Made by a program: the position numbers and the translations under genes. From DASXZH01 sp036502005 (GTDB lineage Bacteria > Armatimonadota > Fimbriimonadia > Fimbriimonadales > Fimbriimonadaceae), in the NCBI GenBank assembly GCA_036502005.1, contig DASXZH010000021.1:157976-221975 (forward strand): a stretch of 64,000 nucleotides of DNA, given 5' to 3'. The notes under the pieces were generated by a model. It did no database searches and had not been told where the DNA came from. It saw only the letters and a list, made by a program, of their open reading frames with translations. Below, one piece after another: positions 16,868 through 24,963 of the stretch. Position 1 is the stretch's first letter; the number at the start of each line of letters is the position of its first letter.

Positions 16868-17429
16868 TCTTTTTGCCCCCCTGCCAACTGGGCATTTCAA
16901 CCTTGAAAAGGTTGGCATACTCCTTATTCAATCGCTGCCAGCCTTCAAATTTCATGGTCTCCATTCCTACCATACGCCCGATGGGGTTGTTTGCGAGAAG
17001 GCGATCCATAACATCGAGGCAAATATGCCAACCTGCGGCTCCCATTGCGATGTAGCGTCGGTCGATCTTGGCCCACAGGGTGAGCTTTGTCCCTTCGTTG
17101 TTTGGTTCAAGTTCCCAACGGGTGTCGTTGCCATTCCACGAGTAAACGAGCAACCTTGGTTCTTCGGCCTGGGTTACGACCGTTTCCGTTATGTGCTCCT
17201 TCGGAGCACCCACGGTTGAGAGCATACCCTTTGCACCGGTGGTGCCTAGATTGCCATCGGCATCGAACGGCGCCCATTCGCGCAGCTCTTTTGGGTCTGT
17301 TAATGCCCGCCAAACCTTTTCCGGCGAGTGCTTCAACTCTCTGACCAGCACGAGGGTCCAGTTCTCTCCATCTTTTTCAACGTGTGCGCCGGCGGCGGGC
17401 CCTGGTATGTATGTTTGTTGGGTTGCCAT
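16860..17429 (-). CDS. SRPBCC / AHSA1-family protein
   Basis: A 189-residue protein of the START/SRPBCC superfamily, which binds hydrophobic ligands in a helix-grip fold. The N-terminal signature VRELKHSPEKVWRALTDPKELREWAPFDADGNLG is typical of AHSA1-like proteins paired with ArsR regulators. The C-terminal helix (GWHICLDVMDRLLANNPIG) is present. The start follows the regulator stop without a gap. The ligand is unknown. Confidence 0.88.
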   Translation of the reverse strand: MATQQTYIPGPAAGAHVEKDGENWTLVLVRELKHSPEKVWRALTDPKELREWAPFDADGNLGTTGAKGMLSTVGAPKEHITETVVTQAEEPRLLVYSWNGNDTRWELEPNNEGTKLTLWAKIDRRYIAMGAAGWHICLDVMDRLLANNPIGRMVGMETMKFEGWQRLNKEYANLFKVEMPSWQGGKKNE

Positions 17430-17768
17430 TTATTTCTTTCTCCTACCTTTTGATTTTGTGGGGGGATCTGTTCGATCGAGATGGCGCTCAAGGGCGTCGA
17501 CGTGCTTCATCCAGAACTGGCGGAACGGCGTCAACCAGGCGTCGATTTCCTCTAGCGGCTCCGGCTTTAGTCGATATAGCCTTCTTTGGGCGTCAACTGT
17601 TGCTTCCACGAAGCCAGCATCCCGAAGCACCTTTAGGTGCTTGGAGACGGTTGGCTGTGTCATACCGAGTTGTCGCTCGATATTGCCGACGGACTGTTCA
17701 TTGGTGAGCAGTAATCCCAATATCGCGCGGCGATTCGGCTCAGCGATGATCTCGAAAACAGATTCCAC
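17430..17768 (-). CDS. ArsR-family transcriptional regulator
   Basis: A 112-residue winged-helix repressor: MESVFEIIAEPNRRAILGLLL, recognition helix TQPTVSKHLKVLRDAGFVEATVDAQRRLYRLKPEPLEEID. No metal-binding cysteines are present, so it is of the non-metal type usually found with SRPBCC proteins. It heads the operon ArsR-SRPBCC-DUF1801. A perfect palindrome 19-32 bp before its start codon is the probable autoregulatory operator. Confidence 0.92.
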   Translation of the reverse strand: MESVFEIIAEPNRRAILGLLLTNEQSVGNIERQLGMTQPTVSKHLKVLRDAGFVEATVDAQRRLYRLKPEPLEEIDAWLTPFRQFWMKHVDALERHLDRTDPPTKSKGRRKK

Positions 17769-17786
17769 GCTTTACATATACCTTAT

Positions 17787-17800
17787 CACGTATATACGTG
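17787..17800. promoter_or_regulatory. Palindromic operator candidate of the ArsR operon
   Basis: CACGTATATACGTG is a perfect 14-bp palindrome in the 89-bp divergent gap between the ArsR gene and the short-chain dehydrogenase. Outer bases (TTA..TAA) extend the symmetry in part. Size and position fit an ArsR dimer site. Confidence 0.6.
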
Positions 17801-17857
17801 TAAAGGGATACGCAAACAGGTGCGGATAACCTTTTATGCTCGCCGTAGAATAGGCGC

Positions 17858-18616
17858 ATGCAGATAGAAGGAAAGGTATTTATCGTGACCGGAGCGTCAT
17901 CCGGAATAGGGCTGGAAACGGCCAAAGCCATTACTGCCAAGGCTGGCAAAGTAGCCCTTCTTGCAAGAAGTACGCAGGCGATTGACGATCTTTCCAAGGA
18001 GCTTACGGGCAGCCTGGCAGTAACCTGCGACGTTACAGATTTCTCCGCGATCCGAGAAGCGGTGCAAACCGTGCATAGCCATTACGGCCAAATCGATGGC
18101 CTTATCAACAACGCCGGCCGCAGCTACGCGGGGACAGTCGAGACGATTGAGCCCGAAGCATTTGATGAGATATTCCATCTGAATGTCCTCGCGCCGATCA
18201 TCGCTATCCAGGCGGTTGTGCCGATCATGCGCGCACAAGGCGGTGGCTGCATTGTTAACATTAACTCCGGAACTGCATTTATGGTCATCCCCAGCTACAG
18301 CGTGTATTCGTGCTCTAAGCGGGCGTTCCAGGGTTTTAGCATGGCAGCCCGCGAGGAGTTGGCGGGTGACAACATACTGGTCAGCCAAGTTTATCCGGCT
18401 GTAACGGCGACCAACTTTGGCGTAAATCGGATGACAGCACCGAATGTTCAAGGCCCGCCGGCTAATTACGCGAGCGGCCAGCCCGCGAACGAGGTAGCGG
18501 ACGTTGTGGTGGAAGCTATTGAGGGCGGAGGGGCGCACTACTACTGCAACGAGTTTATCGAGATGCTGGCCCACATGCCAGCGGTTGAGCAGGGCGTTCC
18601 CGGTGGTCACAGGTAA
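17858..18616 (+). CDS. Short-chain dehydrogenase/reductase
   Basis: A 252-residue NAD(P)-dependent oxidoreductase of the classical SDR type. The Rossmann motif TGASSGIG is at 11-18, NNAG at 84-87, and the catalytic S137, Y150 and K154 are all in place (INSG, SVYSCSK). The substrate is not predictable. The ATG begins MQIEGKVFIVTG. It is divergent from the ArsR operon and may be controlled by the same palindromic site. Confidence 0.93.
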   Translation: MQIEGKVFIVTGASSGIGLETAKAITAKAGKVALLARSTQAIDDLSKELTGSLAVTCDVTDFSAIREAVQTVHSHYGQIDGLINNAGRSYAGTVETIEPEAFDEIFHLNVLAPIIAIQAVVPIMRAQGGGCIVNINSGTAFMVIPSYSVYSCSKRAFQGFSMAAREELAGDNILVSQVYPAVTATNFGVNRMTAPNVQGPPANYASGQPANEVADVVVEAIEGGGAHYYCNEFIEMLAHMPAVEQGVPGGHR

Positions 18617-18734
18617 GTTTGGAGTGCGGTTAGCTTGTCATTGCCAGGAGCGCGTGCTGGAACGACGTTGCAATCTAACCGCAACCGCGCAAAAAATCAA
18701 AGGCTGCGGTCTTGGTCGTCAGTCACTTACTGCC

Positions 18735-19058
18735 CTAAAGATGTTTCGGAAGGTCCATAGCTCCGTGCAAAATACGAGTAACGTAAATGCCGCCTTCGAC
18801 TAGCCTAAAGGCAATGTAATGGCCATGCTTAGCCTTCGACCATTTCACGAAGACCGCGCGTGCAGTTGGATGCCCAACAACCGCCCTACTCTTGATCTCG
18901 TCCTCTGCCGCTAGTCCAGCGGTGTTATGCAAGAGCTTGGCGTAATTCTATGCCTGACGCTCACCCCAATGAGTAGCAGTGTGGTCGTAAATGTCTGACA
19001 GATCTATTAGCGCAGGCAGGCTATAAATAACTACGCGCTTTGACTCGGGGGTAGCCAT
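18735..19058 (-). pseudogene. RelE/ParE-type toxin gene broken by an in-frame amber codon
   Basis: Reading from ATG at 19058 gives MATPESKRVVIYSLPAL.. ..ATHWGERQA, then TAG at 18948-18950, then in the same frame NYAKLLHNTAGLAAEDEIKS.. through GHYIAFRLVEGGIYVTRILHGAMDL to a normal stop. Together the 107 residues match a RelE/ParE toxin, including the C-terminal YR..RILHG-RDL-like end. A single base change would restore it. The antitoxin gene just upstream is intact and overlaps the start by 28 bp. It is probably a decayed toxin; suppression or sequencing error is the alternative. Confidence 0.7.
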
Positions 19059-19213
19059 GCTCTGACTTTCGCTCGAGCGTGTTCCATTACCTGTTCAAAA
19101 GTGAAGCCCTCTCCACGCTCGAAGCTTTCATCACCTTCCTTGAGCATCTCCATTTGCTCAGGACTTAGCTTTAAGGGTTCCTCGTCTGGGCTATGATCGC
19201 TTTGATTATCCAT
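19031..19213 (-). CDS. Antitoxin-like protein upstream of broken ParE-type toxin
   Basis: A 60-residue acidic protein (MDNQSDHSPDEEPLKLSPEQMEMLKEG..) with a helical C-terminal half (FTFEQVMEHARAKVRAWL). Its size, charge and position, overlapping the start of the RelE/ParE-type gene, fit an antitoxin. No ribbon-helix-helix or AbrB motif is convincing, so the family is not assigned. With its toxin interrupted it would be a free-standing antitoxin. Confidence 0.65.
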   Translation of the reverse strand: MDNQSDHSPDEEPLKLSPEQMEMLKEGDESFERGEGFTFEQVMEHARAKVRAWLPPSQSA

Positions 19214-19257
19214 GGAGCTATCGTCTACTTTCTAAAATCTACTTACTCCGTTCTTCC

Positions 19258-19464
19258 CTACTCCGGAATATCTTCAGGACGAACCTCGGACGAATCCTTA
19301 TTCTCTTCCTGGATCTGTTCGTAGATCTCTTTACGATGAACGGACACGTTTTTGGGCGCACGTATCCCGATACGAACTTGTTCGCCTCTCACCTCAAGCA
19401 CCACGACTTCGATCTCGTCGCCAATGATGATGCTTTGGTGAACTTTTCTTGTAAGTACAAGCAT
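19258..19464 (-). CDS. csrA: Carbon storage regulator CsrA
   Basis: A 68-residue RNA-binding dimer that represses translation by occupying GGA-containing leaders; in flagellated bacteria its main target is flagellin mRNA. The sequence MLVLTRKVHQSIIIGDEIEVVVLEVRGEQVRIGIRAP is canonical, with the RNA-binding residues of beta1 and beta5 present. It is the last gene of the flagellar operon, just after fliW, the usual partner arrangement outside Gammaproteobacteria. Confidence 0.97.
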   Translation of the reverse strand: MLVLTRKVHQSIIIGDEIEVVVLEVRGEQVRIGIRAPKNVSVHRKEIYEQIQEENKDSSEVRPEDIPE

Positions 19465-19533
19465 CCGTTTCCGCCCTCCGTAGCCTACGGCGAAAATGGA
19501 CGAATTACAGTTTCATTAACACAAAAAAGCGTG

Positions 19534-19992
19534 TTAGGCCGCTTGTCTTTCGCCCGCTCGGTCCGCCGTTTGGAACACCCGATGCTTTATAGTATACGCA
19601 TGGTCGTCCAAAACAATCTGTTTTGCACGCCTAGATACCGCATTTATTACGATTGGGGCGCTTAAATTGAGCGTCATTTCCTCTGGCTGGCCGTGTGGGA
19701 TGCAAACTGTGGTGTACAACAGCCTAGGAGTATCCTCTTCCAAATCGAGGGATTTTACGACGGATTCGTCAACTCTGGGGTCGTAACCGGAAATATAAAC
19801 CGAAGGATCGGTGATAAGAAAAGCCCAAGCAGGTGCCTCGATGGACTGGAACCAACGAAAAGGCGAATCCGCTTTTGGATTCACAAGCACGAAGTGCTTT
19901 AGGTTTGCGAATCCAATCAACCCTTCCGGAAGTTGGATGACATCCTCGGTCGTGTACTCAATATTGCCGAAACGGGTTCCTTCGATATTCAT
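19534..19992 (-). CDS. fliW: Flagellar assembly factor FliW
   Basis: A 152-residue protein that sequesters CsrA and is in turn titrated by unexported flagellin, so that flagellin synthesis follows filament export. The pattern IQLPEGLIGFANLKHFVLV, FRWFQSIEAPAWAFLITDP and a C-terminal LNLSAPIVINAVSRRAKQIVLDD matches FliW. It lies 9 bp after flgL and is followed by csrA after a 69-bp gap. Confidence 0.95.
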   Translation of the reverse strand: MNIEGTRFGNIEYTTEDVIQLPEGLIGFANLKHFVLVNPKADSPFRWFQSIEAPAWAFLITDPSVYISGYDPRVDESVVKSLDLEEDTPRLLYTTVCIPHGQPEEMTLNLSAPIVINAVSRRAKQIVLDDHAYTIKHRVFQTADRAGERQAA

Positions 19993-20001
19993 GATAAGTT
20001 C

Positions 20002-20883
20002 TTAGCTTAGAAAGTCAACAAGGCTGTATTTAGAAGCCTGAGCGGTCGATTCTAAGGCAGCTTGGTAGGCGTTTTGTGCCTGGGTCATATTCACAATGGC
20101 GGTCGCCATGTCGGCATCCACCACGTTTGAAATGCTTGCCGTTAAGTTCGTCGATCGAGCAGTGTTGGCCGTGGTTAGGTTGGTCACCGTATCGATCTGA
20201 GCGCCGAACTGTCCGTTTAAATCGGAAACATTGGCAATGGAAGATTTGATATTGGCAATATCCGTATTGCTGATCTTTGAAAAGCTTCCGCTTTGAAGAT
20301 CGGTCTTGAGGCTCTCAAGTTGGTTGTAAATATCCGTAAAGAGTGGGTTGCCCGGCTGATTCACCGTCATCTTTTGGCCAGGCGACACTTCAACCGAAAT
20401 GTTGTTAGAATCGCCCGAGTAAGTCAGCGTTCCATTCGCAGCCGAAAAGGGCTGGGTGTCAGTCTGCTGGCCCGCAAAAATGCATTGTCCAGTTGAGTTC
20501 TGGGTATTTCCAACGTTGACCAGGCTGGACTGGATATCCGAGATCTGGCTGGCAAGGTTGTTTAGCGCGGCCGAACTGGTGGTGCTGTTTGCACCTTGCA
20601 CACCGATTTGGTAAGCCTGATTGAGCAGGTTGGTGATCGAAGTCATCGAAGCTTCGTTATTGCTCAGGTAATCCTTTGCCGTGCTCAGATTGCTGTTGAA
20701 TTGGCTGATCTGAGACTGCAGCGCGGTCATCGTGAGAGCTGACATGGTTCCACCAGGATTATCGCTCGCCTGGTTGATCTGTTTGCCGGTGGAAACGACT
20801 TGCTGGGCCTGCGTATAGGCCGACGTCGTGTTATCTATGTCTGCCGTATACAGTTGATATTCGTAGTTTGTGCTAACTCTCAT
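20002..20883 (-). CDS. flgL: Flagellar hook-filament junction protein FlgL
   Basis: A 293-residue hook-associated protein 3 that joins hook to filament. The N terminus has the flagellin-like D0/D1 helices (MRVSTNYEYQLY..VVSTGKQINQASDNPGGTMSALTM). The C terminus ends with VVDADMATAIVNMTQAQNAYQAALESTAQA, the paired helix of the family. The length is typical. It follows flgK by 18 bp. Confidence 0.94.
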   Translation of the reverse strand: MRVSTNYEYQLYTADIDNTTSAYTQAQQVVSTGKQINQASDNPGGTMSALTMTALQSQISQFNSNLSTAKDYLSNNEASMTSITNLLNQAYQIGVQGANSTTSSAALNNLASQISDIQSSLVNVGNTQNSTGQCIFAGQQTDTQPFSAANGTLTYSGDSNNISVEVSPGQKMTVNQPGNPLFTDIYNQLESLKTDLQSGSFSKISNTDIANIKSSIANVSDLNGQFGAQIDTVTNLTTANTARSTNLTASISNVVDADMATAIVNMTQAQNAYQAALESTAQASKYSLVDFLS

Positions 20884-20901
20884 GGTTCATACCTAGCAAA
20901 A

Positions 20902-22278
20902 TTACTGAATGCTCTGAATTAAATCTTCGGTTGATGTGTCGATAACTGACAGTGCTTTAGCAGCAGATTCATATCCATGTTGATATTGCAGCATGTTTGT
21001 CATCTCTTCATCAATGTTGACCCCACTAATGCTTTGCTGCTGAGCCTGGATCTGCGATACCACCGCAGTCTGCGTAGAACTTGAGTTGGTCGCGTTTTGA
21101 ACATCGGTTCCGACGCCGCCAATGAAGTTCGTGTAGTACGTGCTGAATGATTGCGAACCAAGCGCCGAGATACTCGTCGTGTTAAGGTTCGCAATCGACT
21201 GAGCCATGGCGCCATCTCCTGCGTTCCCGGAAGTTCCGGAAAGGATCGCTCCGGAGTTCGCAGCAATCGCAGCCGTAAGCTGGAAGCCAGCCGCTCCGCC
21301 GGGCGGATTCGACGCTTGAAAGAAGTCTTGCCCTGTTGCGCCTTTTGCCGTCTTTCCAGTCGAATAAACGGCGTTAACCTGGGTTGTCAGATTGTTCGCC
21401 AACGTGTCTAACTGACCTTCATAGCTTGAGATCTTGCTGGCCGCCTGGGCAAGGCCTGCAAGCGCTCCCCCTTGAATAGAAACTGAGGTTGAGCCGCTTG
21501 TAAAGGTTAACGTGCCTGGCGTGTTTGTTTGAGGGAATTTTGTCGCCCCGTTTACGCCGACCAAGTTTAAGCCGTTGGTATAAACATTTACCGAGCCGTT
21601 CGGATTTGTCGAAGTCTGGATATCGACAAGGCCGCTAAGCTGTTGGAGATCCTGCGCTCGCGTGTCCAAAAGGCTGTTTGGGCTGCCGCCTTCGGCGGTT
21701 TGGGTGGCTATCTGCGTATTCAGACTAGCGATAGAACTCGTCAGTTGGTCGATCTGGTTAAATGTCGACGTCATCTGAGAGCTCGTTTGCTCCGCTTGCT
21801 GCTGCAATCCCGCGTAAGTGCTTTGTACACGGTCCGTTAAGGTCGAAGCAGCCTGCTGTACGGCCAGTTGAGCACTCGCCGAACTCGGGCTTGCGGCCAA
21901 GGATGAGAAAGCGTTAAAGAATCCGCTCAACGCATCCGAAATGCCACCGCTGTTCGGTTCTGGGAACAAGCCCTGCACCGACGACAGCGAGTTGGCCAAC
22001 TGTTGATATTGGCCAAGGCCCGATTGAGCATTATTCATGCTCGAATCCAAGAGAACGCTTCGGATTTGCGAGATCGACTGAATCGTAACGCCGCTTCCAA
22101 TCTGATACGGGCTTGTGCCGTAAAAGGTGGTCGGGTCAGATTCACCAAAGTTAACGGTTTCTCTCGTATATCCAGCGGTGTTGACGTTGGCAATGTTATT
22201 GCCGGTGACGTCCAACGCCGTTTGGAAGCCCTGAAGGGCCGTGTTCATGATGTTATAGCCGCTTGATAAACTAGGCAT
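20902..22278 (-). CDS. flgK: Flagellar hook-filament junction protein FlgK
   Basis: A 458-residue hook-associated protein 1. The N-terminal rod/hook signature ALDVTGNNIANVNTAGYTRE and the C-terminal SGVNIDEEMTNMLQYQHGYESAAKALSVIDTSTEDLI are both present. The central domain is Ser/Thr/Gln-rich, as in other exported axial proteins. It follows flgN closely (2 bp), its presumed export chaperone. Confidence 0.95.
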   Translation of the reverse strand: MPSLSSGYNIMNTALQGFQTALDVTGNNIANVNTAGYTRETVNFGESDPTTFYGTSPYQIGSGVTIQSISQIRSVLLDSSMNNAQSGLGQYQQLANSLSSVQGLFPEPNSGGISDALSGFFNAFSSLAASPSSASAQLAVQQAASTLTDRVQSTYAGLQQQAEQTSSQMTSTFNQIDQLTSSIASLNTQIATQTAEGGSPNSLLDTRAQDLQQLSGLVDIQTSTNPNGSVNVYTNGLNLVGVNGATKFPQTNTPGTLTFTSGSTSVSIQGGALAGLAQAASKISSYEGQLDTLANNLTTQVNAVYSTGKTAKGATGQDFFQASNPPGGAAGFQLTAAIAANSGAILSGTSGNAGDGAMAQSIANLNTTSISALGSQSFSTYYTNFIGGVGTDVQNATNSSSTQTAVVSQIQAQQQSISGVNIDEEMTNMLQYQHGYESAAKALSVIDTSTEDLIQSIQ

Positions 22279-22280
22279 TT

Positions 22281-22751
22281 TTACGCCGCCTGATCGATGA
22301 GGATCGCTGCTCTTACGGGCCTATTAAAGGGACCCTGGTTATCACCGGCCGCACGCGCCATCATAGTGAGCGTTCCGCCGATAAAGGACATCTCGTTGTT
22401 AATAAGGGCCTGGTTCTTGTCAATCACAGCTTGAACGTTCCTAGCTGCCACCACGACTCTGTTTGCTACCGCTTGCAGTTGCTGAGCTTCGGCCTTTTCA
22501 AGCACGCGCACCAAACCTCGAAGGTGAGGCTCTGTGCCCAACTCTTCGGCCAGCTTCTTAGCGCACGTCGCAGCACTGTCATCGATTTTCTTCATAAGGA
22601 GGGTCATCTGATCAAGCTCGGGCTGGATCCGCTCTACGCGCTGCACATCTCGCAATGTCAGGGCAGCCGTCTGTTCGTGAAGCGAGCGGAGTAAGCGCTC
22701 AGATGTGCTGAGCCAATCCCACCAAAGCTTCTGTATTTCTCTTGTTTGCAT
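22281..22751 (-). CDS. flgN: FlgN-like export chaperone
   Basis: A 156-residue, all-helical, coiled-coil protein placed immediately before flgK and flgL, whose products FlgN escorts to the export apparatus. Sequence similarity within the FlgN family is low; assignment rests on the helical pattern (LHEQTAALTLRDVQRVERIQPELDQMTLLMKKIDD) and on position. The start overlaps the flgJ stop by 1 bp (TAATG). Confidence 0.75.
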   Translation of the reverse strand: MQTREIQKLWWDWLSTSERLLRSLHEQTAALTLRDVQRVERIQPELDQMTLLMKKIDDSAATCAKKLAEELGTEPHLRGLVRVLEKAEAQQLQAVANRVVVAARNVQAVIDKNQALINNEMSFIGGTLTMMARAAGDNQGPFNRPVRAAILIDQAA

Positions 22752-23095
22752 TATTTCTCCTGGGAGTTTTTATCTTCTTTCTGCGAGCTATTTGCCCGCA
22801 ATCTGATCTGGGCCTCGAACTGTGAAACGATTCGAGGCGAAAGCTGTTTGTAGAGCATGTTCGAGATGCCGAGCGATCCCCGGCCACCGATGGACTTCGA
22901 AAGTTCTTGGTTCATCATGTCCTGGTAGATCCCGGCGCTCGTTCCTTTGCCGAACATATTGGTCCCCTTTTGCATCTCTGTAAGCAGGTCTTTTACAAAG
23001 ACCGACTCCAGGCTATCGGTTGCCTTTTTGAGCTGCTGAAGCTGAGGCTTTGCGGCTGCTTCGGCTTGGGCTTTAATCGGGTTTATTTCGCTCAT
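22751..23095 (-). CDS. flgJ: Flagellar rod-binding protein (FlgJ N-domain only)
   Basis: A 114-residue protein equal to the rod-binding N-terminal half of FlgJ: SLESVFVKDLLTEMQKGT.., SAGIYQDMMNQELSKSIGGRGSLGISNMLYKQL. The muramidase domain found in Enterobacteria is absent, as in many phyla, so a separate enzyme must open the peptidoglycan. Its start overlaps the flgI stop by 4 bp. Confidence 0.9.
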   Translation of the reverse strand: MSEINPIKAQAEAAAKPQLQQLKKATDSLESVFVKDLLTEMQKGTNMFGKGTSAGIYQDMMNQELSKSIGGRGSLGISNMLYKQLSPRIVSQFEAQIRLRANSSQKEDKNSQEK

Positions 23096-24339
23096 TGGAT
23101 GATTAGGGTTGCCTTTAGCGCGCCTTGGTCGCGTAGCGCTTCAAGAATGGCGATGATGTCGGTGGCGCTGATTTTAAGAGCGCCAAAAATCATGGCGAGG
23201 TCTGCCACGCTGGTCGTTGGCCCCATTTCGGTCACCTGGGCAGCCGGTTCCTTTGCGTCGACGGTAGCCTGTGGAGCGGCGACCGTTTGCCCTCCCGTCA
23301 AAGGCGACGGCTGACTGATAATCAGTTGCTCCGAAATACGTACCGTCAAGCTTCCTTTAGCGACCACGGCCGGGCCTATGCGAACGTTTCCGCCCATAAC
23401 CACCGTGCCCGTGTTCTCGCTAATGACAACCGTGGCTGGCGTATCTGCGCTGAAATGGACCGCCTCGATCTCGCTCATCGCTTGCACTTGGCTAACTCCT
23501 GGTGGAAGCGTGAGTGCGATCGTGCCGGCATCGATCGGCGTGGCCTGGTACTCAGAATGCTCTCGATTGACCTGGTCTGCCAGTCTCTGGCAGGTCGTGA
23601 AATCTTGCTGGTTTAGCTGAAGGTACATTTTGCCGCTAAACACGAGTTGGGTATCCACCCCCTGGATTACGATGCCCATTTCCGGAAGGCGGCCCGCTGT
23701 GGTGTGATTCTTCTGAACCGAACTGCCTGCGCGAGAAACATTGAATCCGCCAATGCTGATCGGACCCATGCCGACAACGTAAGCCGGGCCCTTGTGGCCC
23801 TGGGGACCGTAAAGCTGGGTTCGAAGCAGGTATCCGCCCTGAAGGCTGGTCGCGTCACCAACGGACTGAACATTAATGTCAATCCTGTTGCCGGGCGAAG
23901 AGAATGCTGGAAGTTCTGCCGTAACCATAACCACGGCCACGTTTTTGGGGTTTAACTGGCCCGCGTTCAGAACGGTTTCGTCGTTCATGACGTTGGCGAG
24001 TAGCTGAGCCGTGAAAGGCGTGTTCTGCGTGTCGCCAGTGCCGTTCAGACCCACAACTAACCCGATGTTTTCGAGTTGGTTGCTCGTAACGCCCTTAAAG
24101 CGCGCCACGTCCTTAACTCGCACATCGATTCCCTCTTCTTCCGATCGAACGATTCGCTGGAGCTTAGCCTGCTCTTTGCGCCGGTTTTCCCGTTCCTGGT
24201 CAACACTCACCTTGACATTAGGCGTTGCCGCCGGAACAAGAGCGGGAGTGTTCTGGGTTCCAGTCGGGGTGACCGGCTGCTGAGCCGGAGCCACCTGGAC
24301 CAGCAAGAGGAAGGCTAGAAATAGGGTTGTTTTCTTCAT
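23092..24339 (-). CDS. flgI: Flagellar P-ring protein FlgI
   Basis: A 415-residue periplasmic protein of the P ring, with signal peptide MKKTTLFLAFLLLVQVAPAQ. The family core is clear: VRVKDVARFKGVTSNQLENIGLVVGLNGTGD, MSEIEAVHFSADTPATVVISENTGTVVMGG and a C-terminal DIIAILEALRDQGALKATLII. It has an extra 30-residue linker after the signal peptide. Presence of FlgI and FlgH implies an outer membrane. Confidence 0.96.
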   Translation of the reverse strand: MKKTTLFLAFLLLVQVAPAQQPVTPTGTQNTPALVPAATPNVKVSVDQERENRRKEQAKLQRIVRSEEEGIDVRVKDVARFKGVTSNQLENIGLVVGLNGTGDTQNTPFTAQLLANVMNDETVLNAGQLNPKNVAVVMVTAELPAFSSPGNRIDINVQSVGDATSLQGGYLLRTQLYGPQGHKGPAYVVGMGPISIGGFNVSRAGSSVQKNHTTAGRLPEMGIVIQGVDTQLVFSGKMYLQLNQQDFTTCQRLADQVNREHSEYQATPIDAGTIALTLPPGVSQVQAMSEIEAVHFSADTPATVVISENTGTVVMGGNVRIGPAVVAKGSLTVRISEQLIISQPSPLTGGQTVAAPQATVDAKEPAAQVTEMGPTTSVADLAMIFGALKISATDIIAILEALRDQGALKATLIIQ

Positions 24340-24348
24340 GGGTTATTC

Positions 24349-24963
24349 CTAGAACAGCCAATCGAGCATTCGAACAAGCAACCCTTTTCGCTGACGATCA
24401 CTGATCTGGCCCTTACCCGCTGCCTTGATAGAGGCATTTGCCATTTGGGAACTGAAGATCGTGTTCGTGGGCGTGATGTCTTCGCGGCGAATGATTCCAC
24501 TCAATCTGATCGTTTGCGTGTCCTTGTTGTAAACGATGTCCCGAGTGCCCTCAATGAGCATGGTGCCGTTGGGAAACACCTTCTTTACCACCGCGCTAAC
24601 GGTTCCAGTAAAGCTTCCGGCCTGGGTTGTGGCACCCGTTCCAGTGGAAGTCTGCGCATCTCCTACGCCGAGGCCAGGAATGAGATTGCCGAGAACTGGT
24701 CCGATGCCTTTGTTAATCGAAGCAGAATCGGCCCTTGTTGTCGTCGTCGTGGCATTAAAACTTGCGGCCGTTGACTCCGTAATAATCACGGTGATAAGGT
24801 CGCCTTCTTTGCACGCGGTTACGTCGTGAAGCGTGTCGCCCCCATTCGAGCCGCTGCCATATAACGAGCCCGGGTTTTGCTGGTTAAGCGACGTTGTCGT
24901 CGCTTGTTGACAAAATGCTACGGCCGACAGGGCGCACAAGGCGAGAATCAATCCTAGTTTCAT
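24349..24963 (-). CDS. flgH: Flagellar L-ring protein FlgH
   Basis: A 204-residue outer-membrane L-ring protein. Family motifs are GDLITVIITESTAAS, FTGTVSAVVKKVFPNGTMLIEGTRDIVYNKDTQTIRLSGIIRREDITPTNTI split over residues about 115-170, and a terminal LVRMLDWLF. The signal peptide (MKLGLILALCALSAVAFC) lacks a standard lipobox: the Cys is preceded by VAF, whereas most FlgH are lipoproteins. The stop of this gene is followed by flgI after a 9-bp gap. Confidence 0.93.
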   Translation of the reverse strand: MKLGLILALCALSAVAFCQQATTTSLNQQNPGSLYGSGSNGGDTLHDVTACKEGDLITVIITESTAASFNATTTTTRADSASINKGIGPVLGNLIPGLGVGDAQTSTGTGATTQAGSFTGTVSAVVKKVFPNGTMLIEGTRDIVYNKDTQTIRLSGIIRREDITPTNTIFSSQMANASIKAAGKGQISDRQRKGLLVRMLDWLF

